The notes: generated by a model not told the origin, from the sequence alone. Shown: positions 1-8,400, counted from the stretch's first letter. The stretch: 64,000 bases of DNA from Mycobacterium sp. (GCA_016197405.1 JACPVR010000018.1:1-64000), one strand, 5' to 3'. Numbers and translations: made by a program.

Positions 1-141
1 TACCGCTCTGAGGCCGAACGCGCCGGAACCTACCAGCACTGGCTGCATCACTACAATCACCACCGACCCCACACCGGCATCGGCGGAATGACACCAATCG
101 AGCGCCTACGCGTTCACAACCTACCCGTGAAGAACACCTAG
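1..141 (+). mobile_element. IS481-family transposase, C-terminal end (cut by window edge)
   Basis: The first 46 codons read in frame to TAG at 139-141 and contain HHYNHHRPHTGIGG followed by TPIERL, the typical C-terminal end of the DDE (rve-type) transposases of the IS481/IS3 group. Only the tail is in the window, so completeness cannot be judged. Its TAG overlaps the stop codon of the convergent recR in a shared CTAG. I could not identify a terminal inverted repeat downstream; if one exists it must lie inside the recR 3' end, or the insertion sequence is a truncated remnant. Confidence 0.75.
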
Positions 142-749
142 ACCATCGAACGGCGGCCGGCCAGCGCACGCCCCAGCGTGAGCTCGTCGGCGAATTCCAG
201 ATCGCCACCCATCGGCAGGCCCGAGGCGATCCGGGTGACTGTCAGACCAGGGATATCGCGCAGCATGCGCACCAGGTACGTCGCAGTCGCCTCACCCTCG
301 GTGTTGGGGTCGGTCGCGATGATGACCTCGGTGATGTCGACACCGTCGATCCGCTCACCGATCCGGTTCAGCAGTTCGCGAATGCGCAGCTGTTCGGGCC
401 CGACCCCGGAAAGCGGATCCAGCGCCCCGCCGAGGACATGGTAGCGACCGCGGAATTCGCGGGTGCGCTCGACGGCCTGCACATCCTTGGGCTCCTCGAC
501 CACACACACCTGGGTGCCGTCGCGGCGTGGGTCGCCGCAGATCCGGCAGCGCTCGTCGTCGGAGACATTGCCGCACACGGCGCAGAACGTCACACCGTCA
601 CGTACCCGGCCCAGCACGGCGGTCAGCCGATCGATATCGGGCGGCTCCACCGATATCAGATGGAATGCGATTCGCTGTGCGCTCTTCGGACCGATCCCCG
701 GCAGCTTGCCGAGTTCATCGATCAGATCCTGGACCGGGCCTTCAAACAC
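138..749 (-). CDS. recR: Recombination protein RecR
   Basis: 203 aa, the usual length. RecR forms a ring clamp that works with RecO/RecF in loading RecA at gaps. An N-terminal helix-hairpin-helix (KLPGIGPKSAQRIAF, about residues 14-28) is followed by a four-cysteine zinc finger (CAVCG...CRIC, about 55-75) and a Toprim domain with EEPKD and ATDPNTEGEAT, ending in the GLPMGGDLE segment. The start is GTG at 747-749, reading FEGPVQDLID, which matches the mycobacterial family start; the frame stays open upstream but enters ebfC. It lies 2 bases behind ebfC, so the pair is an operon. The last residues (RRSMV) precede a stop shared with the convergent transposase. Confidence 0.96.
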   Translation of the reverse strand: MFEGPVQDLIDELGKLPGIGPKSAQRIAFHLISVEPPDIDRLTAVLGRVRDGVTFCAVCGNVSDDERCRICGDPRRDGTQVCVVEEPKDVQAVERTREFRGRYHVLGGALDPLSGVGPEQLRIRELLNRIGERIDGVDITEVIIATDPNTEGEATATYLVRMLRDIPGLTVTRIASGLPMGGDLEFADELTLGRALAGRRSMV

Positions 750-751
750 CT

Positions 752-1084
752 CTACAGCCCCGGCAAGCCAAGGTCGCCCAGCCCACCGGCCAGCGGTCCC
801 AGCCGGGACTGCGCCAGGATCGTCACCTGCTTGGCCGCGTCGGCGAGCGCGCCGACGATCAGATCCTGCAGCGTCTCGGGATCCGACGGGTCGATCACCT
901 TGGGGTCGATCGAGACGGCCACCACCGAGCCGCTGCCCTTCATGGTCACCTGGACGAGGCCGCCGCCGGCCTGGCCCTGCACCTCGGAGTTGGCCAGCTG
1001 AGCCTGGGCCTCCATCAGCTTCTGCTGCATCTGCTGCGCCTGCGCCATCAACGCCGACATATCGGGTTGGCCTCCGGGTTGCAT
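752..1084 (-). CDS. ebfC: YbaB/EbfC nucleoid-associated DNA-binding protein
   Basis: 110 aa, family-sized. YbaB/EbfC proteins are small dimeric nucleoid-associated DNA-binding proteins that are nearly always encoded just upstream of recR. Visible are the Gln/Met-rich N-terminal helix (ALMAQAQQMQQKLMEAQAQL), the core strand with VTMKGSGSVVAVSIDP, and a C-terminal helix with DLIVGALADAAKQV. The last residues are Gly/Leu-rich and probably disordered. It starts with ATG at 1084 and ends 2 bases before recR. It is divergent from the amidase gene at 1182, and the promoters must lie in the 97-base gap between them. Confidence 0.93.
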   Translation of the reverse strand: MQPGGQPDMSALMAQAQQMQQKLMEAQAQLANSEVQGQAGGGLVQVTMKGSGSVVAVSIDPKVIDPSDPETLQDLIVGALADAAKQVTILAQSRLGPLAGGLGDLGLPGL

Positions 1085-1181
1085 GACAGTCCCCTTGCGT
1101 CTTGGTCTCGACTTGGTTTCGCATCCACAAATGCGCGTTCAGCGACTTCAAGCCTAGCTGCGAGAAGGCTACGGTGACGCG

Positions 1182-1946
1182 GTGCACGTTCCTGCCTACC
1201 TCCGTGTCGGCGCAACGATCGCCGTCAATGTGCTCGTCGCCGCCACCATCGCGGCCACCGCACCCACGGCGCATGCCGCGCCGTCCAATATCGCCGGGAT
1301 GATCGTCTTCCTCGACCCCGGTCACCAGGCCGCCATGGACGGTATGAGCCGCCAGGTGCCGACCGGTCGCGGTGGCACCAAGGACTGCCAGGCCAGCGGC
1401 ACGTCCACCGACGACGGATTCCCCGAGCACACGTTCACCTGGCAGACCGTGCTGCGCATCCGCCAGGCGCTGACCCAGCTGGGTGTGCGCACCGCGATGT
1501 CGCGGGGCAACGACACCGGCCCCGGTCCCTGTGTCGACGAACGCGCCGCGATGGCCAACGCCCTGCAACCCAATGCGATCGTGTCGATCCACGGCGACGG
1601 CGGTCCGTCGTCAGGGCGCGGATTCCACATCCTGTATTCGGCTCCGCCGCTCAACCAGACACAGGCGGGCCCGTCGATACGGTTCGCCCAGAGCATGCGC
1701 GACCAGCTGGTCGCCTCCGGTATCCCGGCCGCCAACTACATCGGGTCCGGCGGACTGGATGCCCGCTCCGATATCGCCGGGCTCAACCTGGCGCAGTACC
1801 CGTCGATCCTGATCGAGTGCGGCAACATGAAGAACCCGGCGGATTCGGCGCTGATGAAGACCGCCGAGGGTCAGCAGAAGTACGCCGACGCCGTGGTGCG
1901 CGGTATCGCCGCCTTCCTGGCCACCCAGCCGGCACGCACCGCCTAG
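1182..1946 (+). CDS. ami1: Secreted N-acetylmuramoyl-L-alanine amidase (Rv3717-type)
   Basis: 254 aa with GTG start. It hydrolyses the amide bond between MurNAc and the stem peptide and so acts in peptidoglycan remodelling outside the membrane. Residues 1-30 form a signal peptide (hydrophobic VGATIAVNVLVAATIAATAP, then AHA-AP as a likely cleavage site). The Amidase_3 fold follows: VFLDPGHQ with the first zinc His, an acidic residue near PEHTFTWQ, SIHGDGG with the second zinc His, and a conserved ILIECGNMKN end with the catalytic Glu. The position between ebfC/recR and Rv3718c-like genes matches M. tuberculosis. The stop overlaps that of the convergent epimerase in a CTAG. No cell-wall-binding domain is present. 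Confidence 0.9.
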   Translation: MHVPAYLRVGATIAVNVLVAATIAATAPTAHAAPSNIAGMIVFLDPGHQAAMDGMSRQVPTGRGGTKDCQASGTSTDDGFPEHTFTWQTVLRIRQALTQLGVRTAMSRGNDTGPGPCVDERAAMANALQPNAIVSIHGDGGPSSGRGFHILYSAPPLNQTQAGPSIRFAQSMRDQLVASGIPAANYIGSGGLDARSDIAGLNLAQYPSILIECGNMKNPADSALMKTAEGQQKYADAVVRGIAAFLATQPARTA

Positions 1947-2824
1947 CCGAAGTAGTAGCCGGCGTCCAGCTCCTCGATCAGCCCGATATGCGTTGGCTGC
2001 CAACCGAATCGCTGCGTGGTGAGCGTGCCCGACGCCGCGAGGTCGAGTGCGAAGAACGCCCCGATCCAGCCGAAATGCTCGGCGACCTGATCGGCCGGGA
2101 TCGACTTCACCGGCAGGCCCAGCTGCGTGCCGATGACGGCGGCGATATCGCGCGTCGCGATGCCCTGCTCGCCGATGGCCTGCAAGACGCTGCCCGCCGG
2201 CGCCTGTTCGACTGCCAGCCGGAACGCCCGCGCGGCGTCGCGGCGATGCACCGCGGGCCAACGGTTGGTCCCGTCACCGGGATATCCGGCGACACCTTTG
2301 TCCCTGGCGACCTCGATGAGCCGCGGCACGAACCCGTGGTCGCCCTTGTCGTGCACGGTAGGCGGTAGCCGAACCGCGCTGACGCGTACACCGCGGTCAA
2401 GCAGCATCCACGCCGCCGATTCCGACACCCGAGGCGAATCGGATGCCGGGACTTCGTCCTCGGTGATGAGCCCGTCGGCGGACAAGCCGGCCAGACCGCT
2501 GGCGACGACGAGGGCGCGATCGGGCCCGTCCAGCGCCTCGCCGAGGGTGACGATGGCCTGCCGATCCAGCGCGGCCGCGTCGACGTACTGGGAGAAATCG
2601 TGGTGGAACGCCAAGTGGATGACGGCGTCCGCCGCGCGGGCGCCGCTGCGCAGGCTGTCCAGATCGGCGAGCTCACCGCGGTGCGGCATGGCCCCTGCCG
2701 CTGCAACCGCCGCCGCGCCGGCCTCCGAGCGGGCCAGGCCGACAACCTGATGGCCGGCGCCGATCAACTCCGATACCACCGCGGATCCGACGAAGCCGGT
2801 GGCGCCGGTGACGAAAACACGCAT
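1943..2824 (-). CDS. NAD(P)-dependent epimerase/atypical SDR
   Basis: 293 aa. The Rossmann start VFVTGATGFVGSAV (residues 3-16, TGxxGxxG) and the absence of a clear YxxxK site identify an extended/atypical short-chain dehydrogenase of the NAD-dependent epimerase group. The substrate cannot be told. AVIHLAFHHDF resembles the dinucleotide-proximal loop of such enzymes. ATG at 2824 follows GGAGTTC a few bases upstream on the minus strand. It is divergent from a TetR regulator, with two near-identical palindromes between, so it is probably the regulated target of that TetR. No counterpart is known to me at this place in M. tuberculosis. Confidence 0.8.
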   Translation of the reverse strand: MRVFVTGATGFVGSAVVSELIGAGHQVVGLARSEAGAAAVAAAGAMPHRGELADLDSLRSGARAADAVIHLAFHHDFSQYVDAAALDRQAIVTLGEALDGPDRALVVASGLAGLSADGLITEDEVPASDSPRVSESAAWMLLDRGVRVSAVRLPPTVHDKGDHGFVPRLIEVARDKGVAGYPGDGTNRWPAVHRRDAARAFRLAVEQAPAGSVLQAIGEQGIATRDIAAVIGTQLGLPVKSIPADQVAEHFGWIGAFFALDLAASGTLTTQRFGWQPTHIGLIEELDAGYYFG

Positions 2825-2839
2825 GAGAACTCCTTAGTC

Positions 2840-2856
2840 ATGTCAGTTACTGTCAT
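2840..2856. promoter_or_regulatory. Probable TetR operator, copy 1
   Basis: A 17-base near-perfect palindrome, ATGTCAGTTACTGTCAT, with one mismatched pair (T/T at position 4). It sits 15 bases upstream of the epimerase start. A second copy lies exactly 30 bases on, placing both on the same helix face. This is the expected place for autoregulatory operators in a TetR-divergent pair. Confidence 0.65.
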
Positions 2857-2869
2857 CGAACGCAACGCG

Positions 2870-2886
2870 ATGTCAGCCGCTGTCAT
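2870..2886. promoter_or_regulatory. Probable TetR operator, copy 2
   Basis: Second copy, ATGTCAGCCGCTGTCAT, identical to the first at 14 of 17 positions and with the same T/T mismatch at position 4. It lies 18 bases before the ATG of the TetR gene, so a bound repressor would cover the promoters of both divergent genes. Confidence 0.65.
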
Positions 2887-2904
2887 TCCCCTAGGATCTG
2901 GCGC

Positions 2905-3480
2905 ATGGGTCGGTGGCAGCCGGATGCACGCGGTCGACTGGAACAGGCGGCGCTGCAGCTCTACACCGAGCGCGGCTTCGACGAGACCACCGTGGCCGAT
3001 ATCGCCGCCCGGGCCGGCCTCACCGAGCGGACCTACTTCCGATACTTCGCCGACAAACGCGAAGTGCTCTTCGGCGGGCAGGACATCCTGGCAAAAGCCA
3101 TGACCGCCGCGATCACCGAGGCCCCGGCCGAGGCCACGCCGTTGGACATGGTCGCCGGCGCGCTGCGGTCCACCGGCGCGATGTTCAACCCGCTGCGTGA
3201 GCACTCCCGGCGGCGCCACGCGGTCATCGCGGCCAACACCGCACTTCAGGAACGCGAACTCATCAAACTCGAATCACTGGCTGCGCTGATGGCCGATGCG
3301 CTACAGGGCCGCGGTGTCGACCAAGCCACGGCCCAGCTGGCCGCCGAGACCGGTACCGCGGTGTTCAAGATCGCGTGGGAACGCTGGATCGGCGACACCG
3401 GTGACATCGGTGTCACCGGTTTCGAAGATCTCGTCGACCAGACGCTGCGCCGGTTGCGCGGTCTGGCCGCCGGGCAGTAG
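2905..3480 (+). CDS. TetR-family transcriptional regulator
   Basis: 191 aa. The N-terminal helix-turn-helix is clear: ALQLYTERGFDETTVADIAA, then AGLTERTYFRYFADKREV (about residues 17-57). The C-terminal ligand-binding part is not diagnostic but resembles the acyl-CoA/MftR-like all-helical fold. ATG at 2905 follows the two operator-like palindromes. It likely represses itself and the divergent epimerase. Ligand unknown. Confidence 0.88.
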   Translation: MGRWQPDARGRLEQAALQLYTERGFDETTVADIAARAGLTERTYFRYFADKREVLFGGQDILAKAMTAAITEAPAEATPLDMVAGALRSTGAMFNPLREHSRRRHAVIAANTALQERELIKLESLAALMADALQGRGVDQATAQLAAETGTAVFKIAWERWIGDTGDIGVTGFEDLVDQTLRRLRGLAAGQ

Positions 3481-3483
3481 GCC

Positions 3484-3924
3484 CTACTTGCTCTCGAGTT
3501 CCTTCTTGAGGTTCTCCAGCGTCTCGGCCTGGATCTTGCGCAAACCCAGCGGCGCGAAGGTCTTCTCGAAGAAACCCCCGATACCGCTCGCGCCGTTCCA
3601 GCTCGTCTTGACGGTGACGCTGGCCCCCTCGCCGGCCGGCGCGACGGTCCAATTGGTCACCAGCGTGGAGTTGGCGTCCTTCTCGATGACGGTCTTACCT
3701 GCGACGTCGACGGTGGCCTTGACCTCGCGCACCCGCGACTTGGTGGCCTGCAATTTCCAGGTGACGACGGTGCCTGCACCCTGGCCGCCTTCGAGCACCT
3801 GGTAGGCGCTGTACTGGGCGGGCAGAATCTTGGGCCGCACCCCGGCGTAGTCGGCAACCGCGGCGAGCACCGCGTCCGGCGCGGCGTTGATCAGGACCGT
3901 ACTGGCTGCGCTGACCTGTCCCAT
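3484..3924 (-). CDS. SRPBCC-family protein (Rv3718c-like)
   Basis: 146 aa, the size of M. tuberculosis Rv3718c, which occupies the same place. SRPBCC/START-like proteins form a beta-grasp cup that binds hydrophobic ligands. The start VSAASTVLINAAPDAVLAAVADYAGVR carries the typical first strand and helix pair, and the C-terminal helix AETLENLKKELES closes the cup. The minus-strand Shine-Dalgarno GAGGAG lies 9 bases before ATG at 3924. The ligand is unknown; adjacency to the oxidoreductase/methyltransferase pair suggests a lipid, but that is inference. Confidence 0.85.
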   Translation of the reverse strand: MGQVSAASTVLINAAPDAVLAAVADYAGVRPKILPAQYSAYQVLEGGQGAGTVVTWKLQATKSRVREVKATVDVAGKTVIEKDANSTLVTNWTVAPAGEGASVTVKTSWNGASGIGGFFEKTFAPLGLRKIQAETLENLKKELESK

Positions 3925-4000
3925 CAGGAAAAACTCCTCGTTTGGCAGTCGTTGTCTGTGATGTCGCAGCCATGCGGTCGCATCGGCTGCTGCCTCGGAC

Positions 4001-4006
4001 TAGCTT
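4001..4006 (+). promoter_or_regulatory. -10 element TAGCTT for leaderless oxidoreductase mRNA
   Basis: TAGCTT ends 6 bases before the GTG start at 4013, the spacing that places the transcription start on the start codon. No Shine-Dalgarno precedes that GTG. This is the usual layout of a mycobacterial leaderless gene and supports the start chosen for the FAD oxidoreductase. Confidence 0.5.
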
Positions 4007-4012
4007 AGATGT

Positions 4013-5401
4013 GTGCATGTCCCGTCAACCGATGCACCTTCTACGCACGAGACTGGCGTACAAAAACTGCTCGCCAGTTATCGCGCCATACCCCGGGACG
4101 CCACAGTCCGGTTGGCCAAGCCCACCTCGAACCTGTTCCGGGTCCGGGCGAAGAGCAACGCCCCCGGCCTGGACACCTCGGGCCTGACCGACGTCATCTC
4201 GGTCGACCCGGTCGCGGGTACCGCCGATGTCGCCGGAATGTGCACCTACGAGGATCTGGTCGCCGCCACACTGCCGCACGGGCTGACCCCGTTGGTGGTC
4301 CCACAGCTCAAGACCATCACCCTCGGCGGCGCGGTCACCGGACTCGGTATCGAGGCGGCGTCGTTCCGCAACGGCCTGCCACACGAATCGGTGCTGGAGA
4401 TGGACATCCTCACCGGCAGCGGGGAGATCGTCACCGCGTCACCCACCGAACACGCCGACCTGTTCCGCGCCTTCCCGAATTCCTATGGCACGCTCGGCTA
4501 CTCGGTGCGCCTGCGAATCGAACTGGAGAAGGTCAAACCCTTCGTCACGCTGACGCACCTGCGCTACCGGTCGCTGACCGACCTCGTCGCCGCGATGGAC
4601 CGGATCATCGAGACCGGCGGTCACGACGGGGTCCGGGTCGACTACCTCGACGGCGTGGTGTTCAGCGCCGACGAGTCCTACCTGTGCCTGGGCGTACAGA
4701 CCGATACCCCTAGACCGGTGAGCGACTACACCGGCAACGCCATCTACTACCGGTCGATCCAGCACAACGGCTCGGACGGGACCGGCAAACAGGATCGCCT
4801 CACCATTCACGATTACCTGTGGCGCTGGGACACCGATTGGTTCTGGTGCTCACGCGCTTTCGGCGCCCAACAGCCGGCCATCCGCCGGCTGTGGCCGCGG
4901 CGTTACCGCCGCAGCAGCTTCTACTGGAAACTCATCGGCTACGACCAGCGGTTCAACATCGCCGACCGGATCGAGAAACGACACGGCCGCCCGCCGCGGG
5001 AACGCGTCGTGCAGGACGTCGAAGTGCCCATCGAACGCACCGCGGACTTCCTGGACTGGTTCCTGACCGATATCCCCATCGAACCGATCTGGTTGTGCCC
5101 ACTGCAGTTACGTGGGCCGGCCACCTGGCCGCTGTACCCGATCCGGCCCGCACACACCTACGTCAACATCGGCTTCTGGTCGTCGGTACCGGTCGGGCCC
5201 GAACCCGGCTACACCAACAGGCTCATCGAGAAGAAGGTCAGCGAACTCGACGGACACAAGTCGCTGTACTCCGACGCCTACTACAGCCCCGAGGAATTCG
5301 ACGAACTCTACGGCGGCGAGGCGTACAAGACCGTCAAGAAAATCTACGATCCAGACACCCGGCTGCTCGATCTCTACGCGAAGGCGGTGCAACGACGATG
5401 A
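4013..5401 (+). CDS. FAD-binding oxidoreductase (Rv3719-like, DHCR24/TmsA-related)
   Basis: 462 aa. Residues about 40-200 form an FAD_binding_4 (PCMH/VAO-type) domain with the Gly-rich loop TITLGGAVTGLGIEAASFRNG and GTLGYSVRLRIELE. The C-terminal half resembles the DIMINUTO/DHCR24 (sterol delta-24 reductase) group. M. tuberculosis has Rv3719 here. The same architecture occurs in TmsA, which reduces the methylene intermediate made by the methyltransferase TmsB to give 10-methyl branched fatty acids. This gene overlaps a CFA-type methyltransferase by ATGA, so the two probably act in sequence on a lipid. The exact substrate is inferred, not shown. GTG start, leaderless. Confidence 0.85.
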   Translation: MHVPSTDAPSTHETGVQKLLASYRAIPRDATVRLAKPTSNLFRVRAKSNAPGLDTSGLTDVISVDPVAGTADVAGMCTYEDLVAATLPHGLTPLVVPQLKTITLGGAVTGLGIEAASFRNGLPHESVLEMDILTGSGEIVTASPTEHADLFRAFPNSYGTLGYSVRLRIELEKVKPFVTLTHLRYRSLTDLVAAMDRIIETGGHDGVRVDYLDGVVFSADESYLCLGVQTDTPRPVSDYTGNAIYYRSIQHNGSDGTGKQDRLTIHDYLWRWDTDWFWCSRAFGAQQPAIRRLWPRRYRRSSFYWKLIGYDQRFNIADRIEKRHGRPPRERVVQDVEVPIERTADFLDWFLTDIPIEPIWLCPLQLRGPATWPLYPIRPAHTYVNIGFWSSVPVGPEPGYTNRLIEKKVSELDGHKSLYSDAYYSPEEFDELYGGEAYKTVKKIYDPDTRLLDLYAKAVQRR

Positions 5402-6714
5402 CGACCATCAAACGCGACCCCGATCCCGTGCACTCCGGCCGGCTGACGTTGGCCGAGATACTGGAGGTCGTCTCCACCACCGAAGATCTCCCGCTGAAAT
5501 TCACCGCCTACGACGGCAGTTCGGCCGGACCCGAGGATGCCGAGCTGGGTCTGGACCTGAGGACCCCGCGCGGCACCACCTACCTGGCCACCGCACCGGG
5601 TGATCTCGGACTGGCCCGGGCATACGTGTCCGGCGACCTGGAGATGCACGGCGTGCATCCGGGTGATCCGTACGAGTTGCTGCGGGTCTTCGCCAACGAT
5701 CTGGACTTCAAGCGCCCACCACCGAGGGTGCTGGCCCAGATCGTCCGATCGATCGGCATCGAGCACCTCAAACCCATTCCGCCGCCACCGCAGGAGGCGC
5801 TGCCGCGGTGGCGCAGGATTGCAGAAGGGCTGCGGCACAGCAGAACCCGGGATGCCGAAGCAATCCACCACCACTACGACGTGTCCAACACCTTCTACGA
5901 ATGGGTGCTCGGCCCGTCGATGACCTACACCTGCGCCTGCTACCCGACACCGGACGCGACCCTGGAGGAGGCCCAGGAGAACAAGTACCGGCTGGTGTTC
6001 GAGAAGCTGCGGCTCAAGCCCGGCGACCGGCTGCTCGATGTGGGCTGCGGCTGGGCCGGCATGGTGCGTTATGCCGCGCGGCACGGTGTCCGGGTCGTCG
6101 GTGTGACGCTGTCGTCCGAACAGGCCGAATGGGGTAGGCAGGCGATAATCGACGAAGGGCTCACCGACCTCGCCGAGGTCCGGCACGCCGACTATCGCGA
6201 TATCACCGAGACCGGTTTCGACGCCGTCTCCTCGATCGGGCTCACCGAGCACATCGGCGTGCACAACTACCCTTCGTACTTCCGATTCCTGCAGTCCAAG
6301 CTGCGCACCGGCGGCCTGCTGCTCAACCACTGCATCACTCGTCCCGACAACCGGACCGGGCCCAGCGCAGGCGGTTTCATCGACCGTTACGTGTTCCCGG
6401 ACGGGGAGCTGACCGGCTCCGGCCGCATCATCACCGAAGCGCAGGATGTCGGGCTGGAAGTGGTGCACGAGGAGAACCTGCGCCAGCACTACGCCATGAC
6501 GCTGCGCGACTGGTGCCGCAACCTGGTCGAGCACTGGGACGAAGCCGTGGCCGAGGTCGGCCTGCCCACCGCCAAGGTGTGGGGTCTGTACATGGCCGGC
6601 TCACGACTGGGTTTCGAGAGCAATGTCGTTCAGCTGCACCAGGTGTTGGCGGTCAAGCTCGATGACGACGGCGACAACGGCGGCCTGCCGCTGCGCCCGT
6701 GGTGGACGCCCTAG
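5398..6714 (+). CDS. SAM-dependent methyltransferase, cyclopropane-fatty-acyl-phospholipid synthase type (Rv3720-like)
   Basis: 438 aa. The N-terminal non-catalytic domain (about residues 1-150) is followed by the CFA synthase signature: HHHYDVSNTFYEWVLG, the SAM-binding loop LDVGCGWAGM (near residue 214), GVTLSSEQAEW and the SSIGLTEHIGVHNY region. Such enzymes transfer a methyl(ene) from SAM to the double bond of a phospholipid acyl chain. ATG at 5398 overlaps the TGA of the FAD oxidoreductase, a translationally coupled pair. The pair resembles the tmsB/tmsA set (10-methyl-octadecanoate synthesis); which product forms cannot be decided by eye. It converges on the TPR gene. Confidence 0.9.
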   Translation: MTTIKRDPDPVHSGRLTLAEILEVVSTTEDLPLKFTAYDGSSAGPEDAELGLDLRTPRGTTYLATAPGDLGLARAYVSGDLEMHGVHPGDPYELLRVFANDLDFKRPPPRVLAQIVRSIGIEHLKPIPPPPQEALPRWRRIAEGLRHSRTRDAEAIHHHYDVSNTFYEWVLGPSMTYTCACYPTPDATLEEAQENKYRLVFEKLRLKPGDRLLDVGCGWAGMVRYAARHGVRVVGVTLSSEQAEWGRQAIIDEGLTDLAEVRHADYRDITETGFDAVSSIGLTEHIGVHNYPSYFRFLQSKLRTGGLLLNHCITRPDNRTGPSAGGFIDRYVFPDGELTGSGRIITEAQDVGLEVVHEENLRQHYAMTLRDWCRNLVEHWDEAVAEVGLPTAKVWGLYMAGSRLGFESNVVQLHQVLAVKLDDDGDNGGLPLRPWWTP

Positions 6715-6729
6715 ACCCTGGGGATATCC

Positions 6730-8400
6730 CTAACCGCCGCAGCAGGAGGTCCGGCAGTAGCACGATGCCGTGACGGGTACGTCGGCTACGGCTTGCGCCA
6801 ACCGCAGCTGCGGGGCCAGTATCGCTGCCTCCGCGGTCTTTCCGAGCTTCGTCAGGCATTCGTGCAGCCCGTGCAATGCCCACACGTTGTTGTGGTGCTG
6901 CAACGCGCGCGGCAGGGTGTCGTCGAGCCCGAGATCGGCCCGGTACACCGCTTCGGCGGCTTCGACGTGGCCCTGCTCGAGCAGCAGCGCGCCGTAGGCA
7001 TGCCTGGTCGGCTGCATCCACCCCCACGGTTCGTCATAAGGCAGACCGTCGTCGAGCTCGATCGAGCGGCGCAGCGCGGCGAACGCCTGTTCATAGTTGC
7101 CCCTGCGGTATTCGAGCTCGCCGTCGAGCATTGCCGAGGCCACCGCCAGGATGTCCCGGCAGGTGTTGTTGAACAGGGTCCGGGATTCCGGAACCCGTGC
7201 GACGGCGTCCCGGAACAGGGTGCGCTGCGCCTCGGCGTCGTCGACACGACCGGTGGCCGAGAACGCCACGCCCTTCGCGTAATGCGTCATCGCCGTTGTC
7301 ACGCAATATAAGTCGGTGTCTTCGGGCAGGTCGAGTTCGATGATGTCGGCCCACCGGCCGAACCGGATCAGCACATGCACCCGCATCGCGATGAAACCTT
7401 CGAGCCAGTCCGCCATCGGCGGGACCTGCACCCGCAGCAACTCCGGCGGTATCGAATCCTCAAGCCGGCGTGCTGTTTCCAGCGCAACACGAGACTGCCC
7501 GAGGAACATCGCCCCGTAGATCTTGAAGTGGTAGTTGTGCGAGCGGTAGAGGGTGTAGAAGTTCATCGCACCCTCGCGAGCGAGGAATTTCTCGTCGGCG
7601 GCGATGGCCTGCGTGTTGGAGCTGACCACCCGCCGGTAGTCACCGCACAACACGTCGAGGTGGGTCGGCATGTGGTTGAGATGCCCGGCGTCGGGGCACA
7701 ACCCACGCAACCGGTCGGCGGCCACCAGCGCCTGTTCGGGAACCGTCGACATCTCCATCAGGTGGATGTACATGTGCAGAATCCCGGGGTGCTCGGTCGC
7801 ACCGACAGCCAGGGCGTGCTCCAGCACGGCACGCGCCTCGGCGGCATGCGAGCCCGGCGCCGGCTCGCCGGTGCGCAGATCCCAGAGCTCCCACGGCGTC
7901 ATGTTCATCAACGCATCGGCGAAAAGTGTTGCCACATCAGGATCATCGGGGAATTCTCGGTACACCGCGCGCATGGCATCGGCATAGTTCTGGTTCCAGA
8001 TGGTCCATGACTCCGCCGGATCCTCCGGGTCCAGCGCGGGGGCGGGGTAGCGGTATCGCAGCGCCGCTATGAGGGCTTTCTCGACACCGGCGCCGTTGGC
8101 CGCCACCACCGCGTTGGCCTGTTCGACCGCGGCGTGGGTCCGCGCGACGGTGTCCCGCAGCTCCGGCGCGGCGAAGAACTCCCACGGCTTGTTGTAGTTG
8201 GGGCCCAGGGCATACGCCAGGCCCCAGCCGGCCATCGCACATCCAGGGTCGGCGGCCAGGGCACGTTCGAAACAGTTCGTCGCTTCCTCGTGGTTGAAGG
8301 CGTAGGTCCACAGCAGTCCCCGGTCGAACCAGCGCTGGGCATCCGCCGACACCGTCGTGACGGCGCGCGTGTACGTGCCGAGGTCGTAGTACTGCTCCAC
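6730..8400 (-). CDS. TPR-repeat protein with Cys-rich tail
   Basis: About 556 aa, built of helix pairs of TPR type throughout, for example WFDRGLLWTYAFNHEEATNC, PDVATLFADALMN, HLNHMPTHLDVLCGDYRRVV and YDEPWGWMQPTRHAYGALLL. The HMPTHLDVL block is characteristic of a broad bacterial/TTC38-like family of unknown role. No signal peptide or catalytic motif is seen. The C-terminus ends CYCRTSCCGG, four cysteines in ten residues, as if for metal binding or a thiol anchor. I place the start at GTG 8398-8400 because GGGAG sits 8 bases upstream; a GTG at 8418 would add six residues. It follows dnaX by about 30 bases on the same strand and may be cotranscribed. Confidence 0.75.
   Translation of the reverse strand: MEQYYDLGTYTRAVTTVSADAQRWFDRGLLWTYAFNHEEATNCFERALAADPGCAMAGWGLAYALGPNYNKPWEFFAAPELRDTVARTHAAVEQANAVVAANGAGVEKALIAALRYRYPAPALDPEDPAESWTIWNQNYADAMRAVYREFPDDPDVATLFADALMNMTPWELWDLRTGEPAPGSHAAEARAVLEHALAVGATEHPGILHMYIHLMEMSTVPEQALVAADRLRGLCPDAGHLNHMPTHLDVLCGDYRRVVSSNTQAIAADEKFLAREGAMNFYTLYRSHNYHFKIYGAMFLGQSRVALETARRLEDSIPPELLRVQVPPMADWLEGFIAMRVHVLIRFGRWADIIELDLPEDTDLYCVTTAMTHYAKGVAFSATGRVDDAEAQRTLFRDAVARVPESRTLFNNTCRDILAVASAMLDGELEYRRGNYEQAFAALRRSIELDDGLPYDEPWGWMQPTRHAYGALLLEQGHVEAAEAVYRADLGLDDTLPRALQHHNNVWALHGLHECLTKLGKTAEAAILAPQLRLAQAVADVPVTASCYCRTSCCGG

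Noticed and set aside
138..1592. 484-codon frame containing recR
   Set aside because: Only the last 203 codons match RecR; the upstream part is antisense to the amidase and overlaps ebfC.
4819..6714. Longer frame for the methyltransferase
   Set aside because: The extra N-terminal part is the shifted frame of the FAD gene; ATG 5398 gives family length and ATGA coupling.
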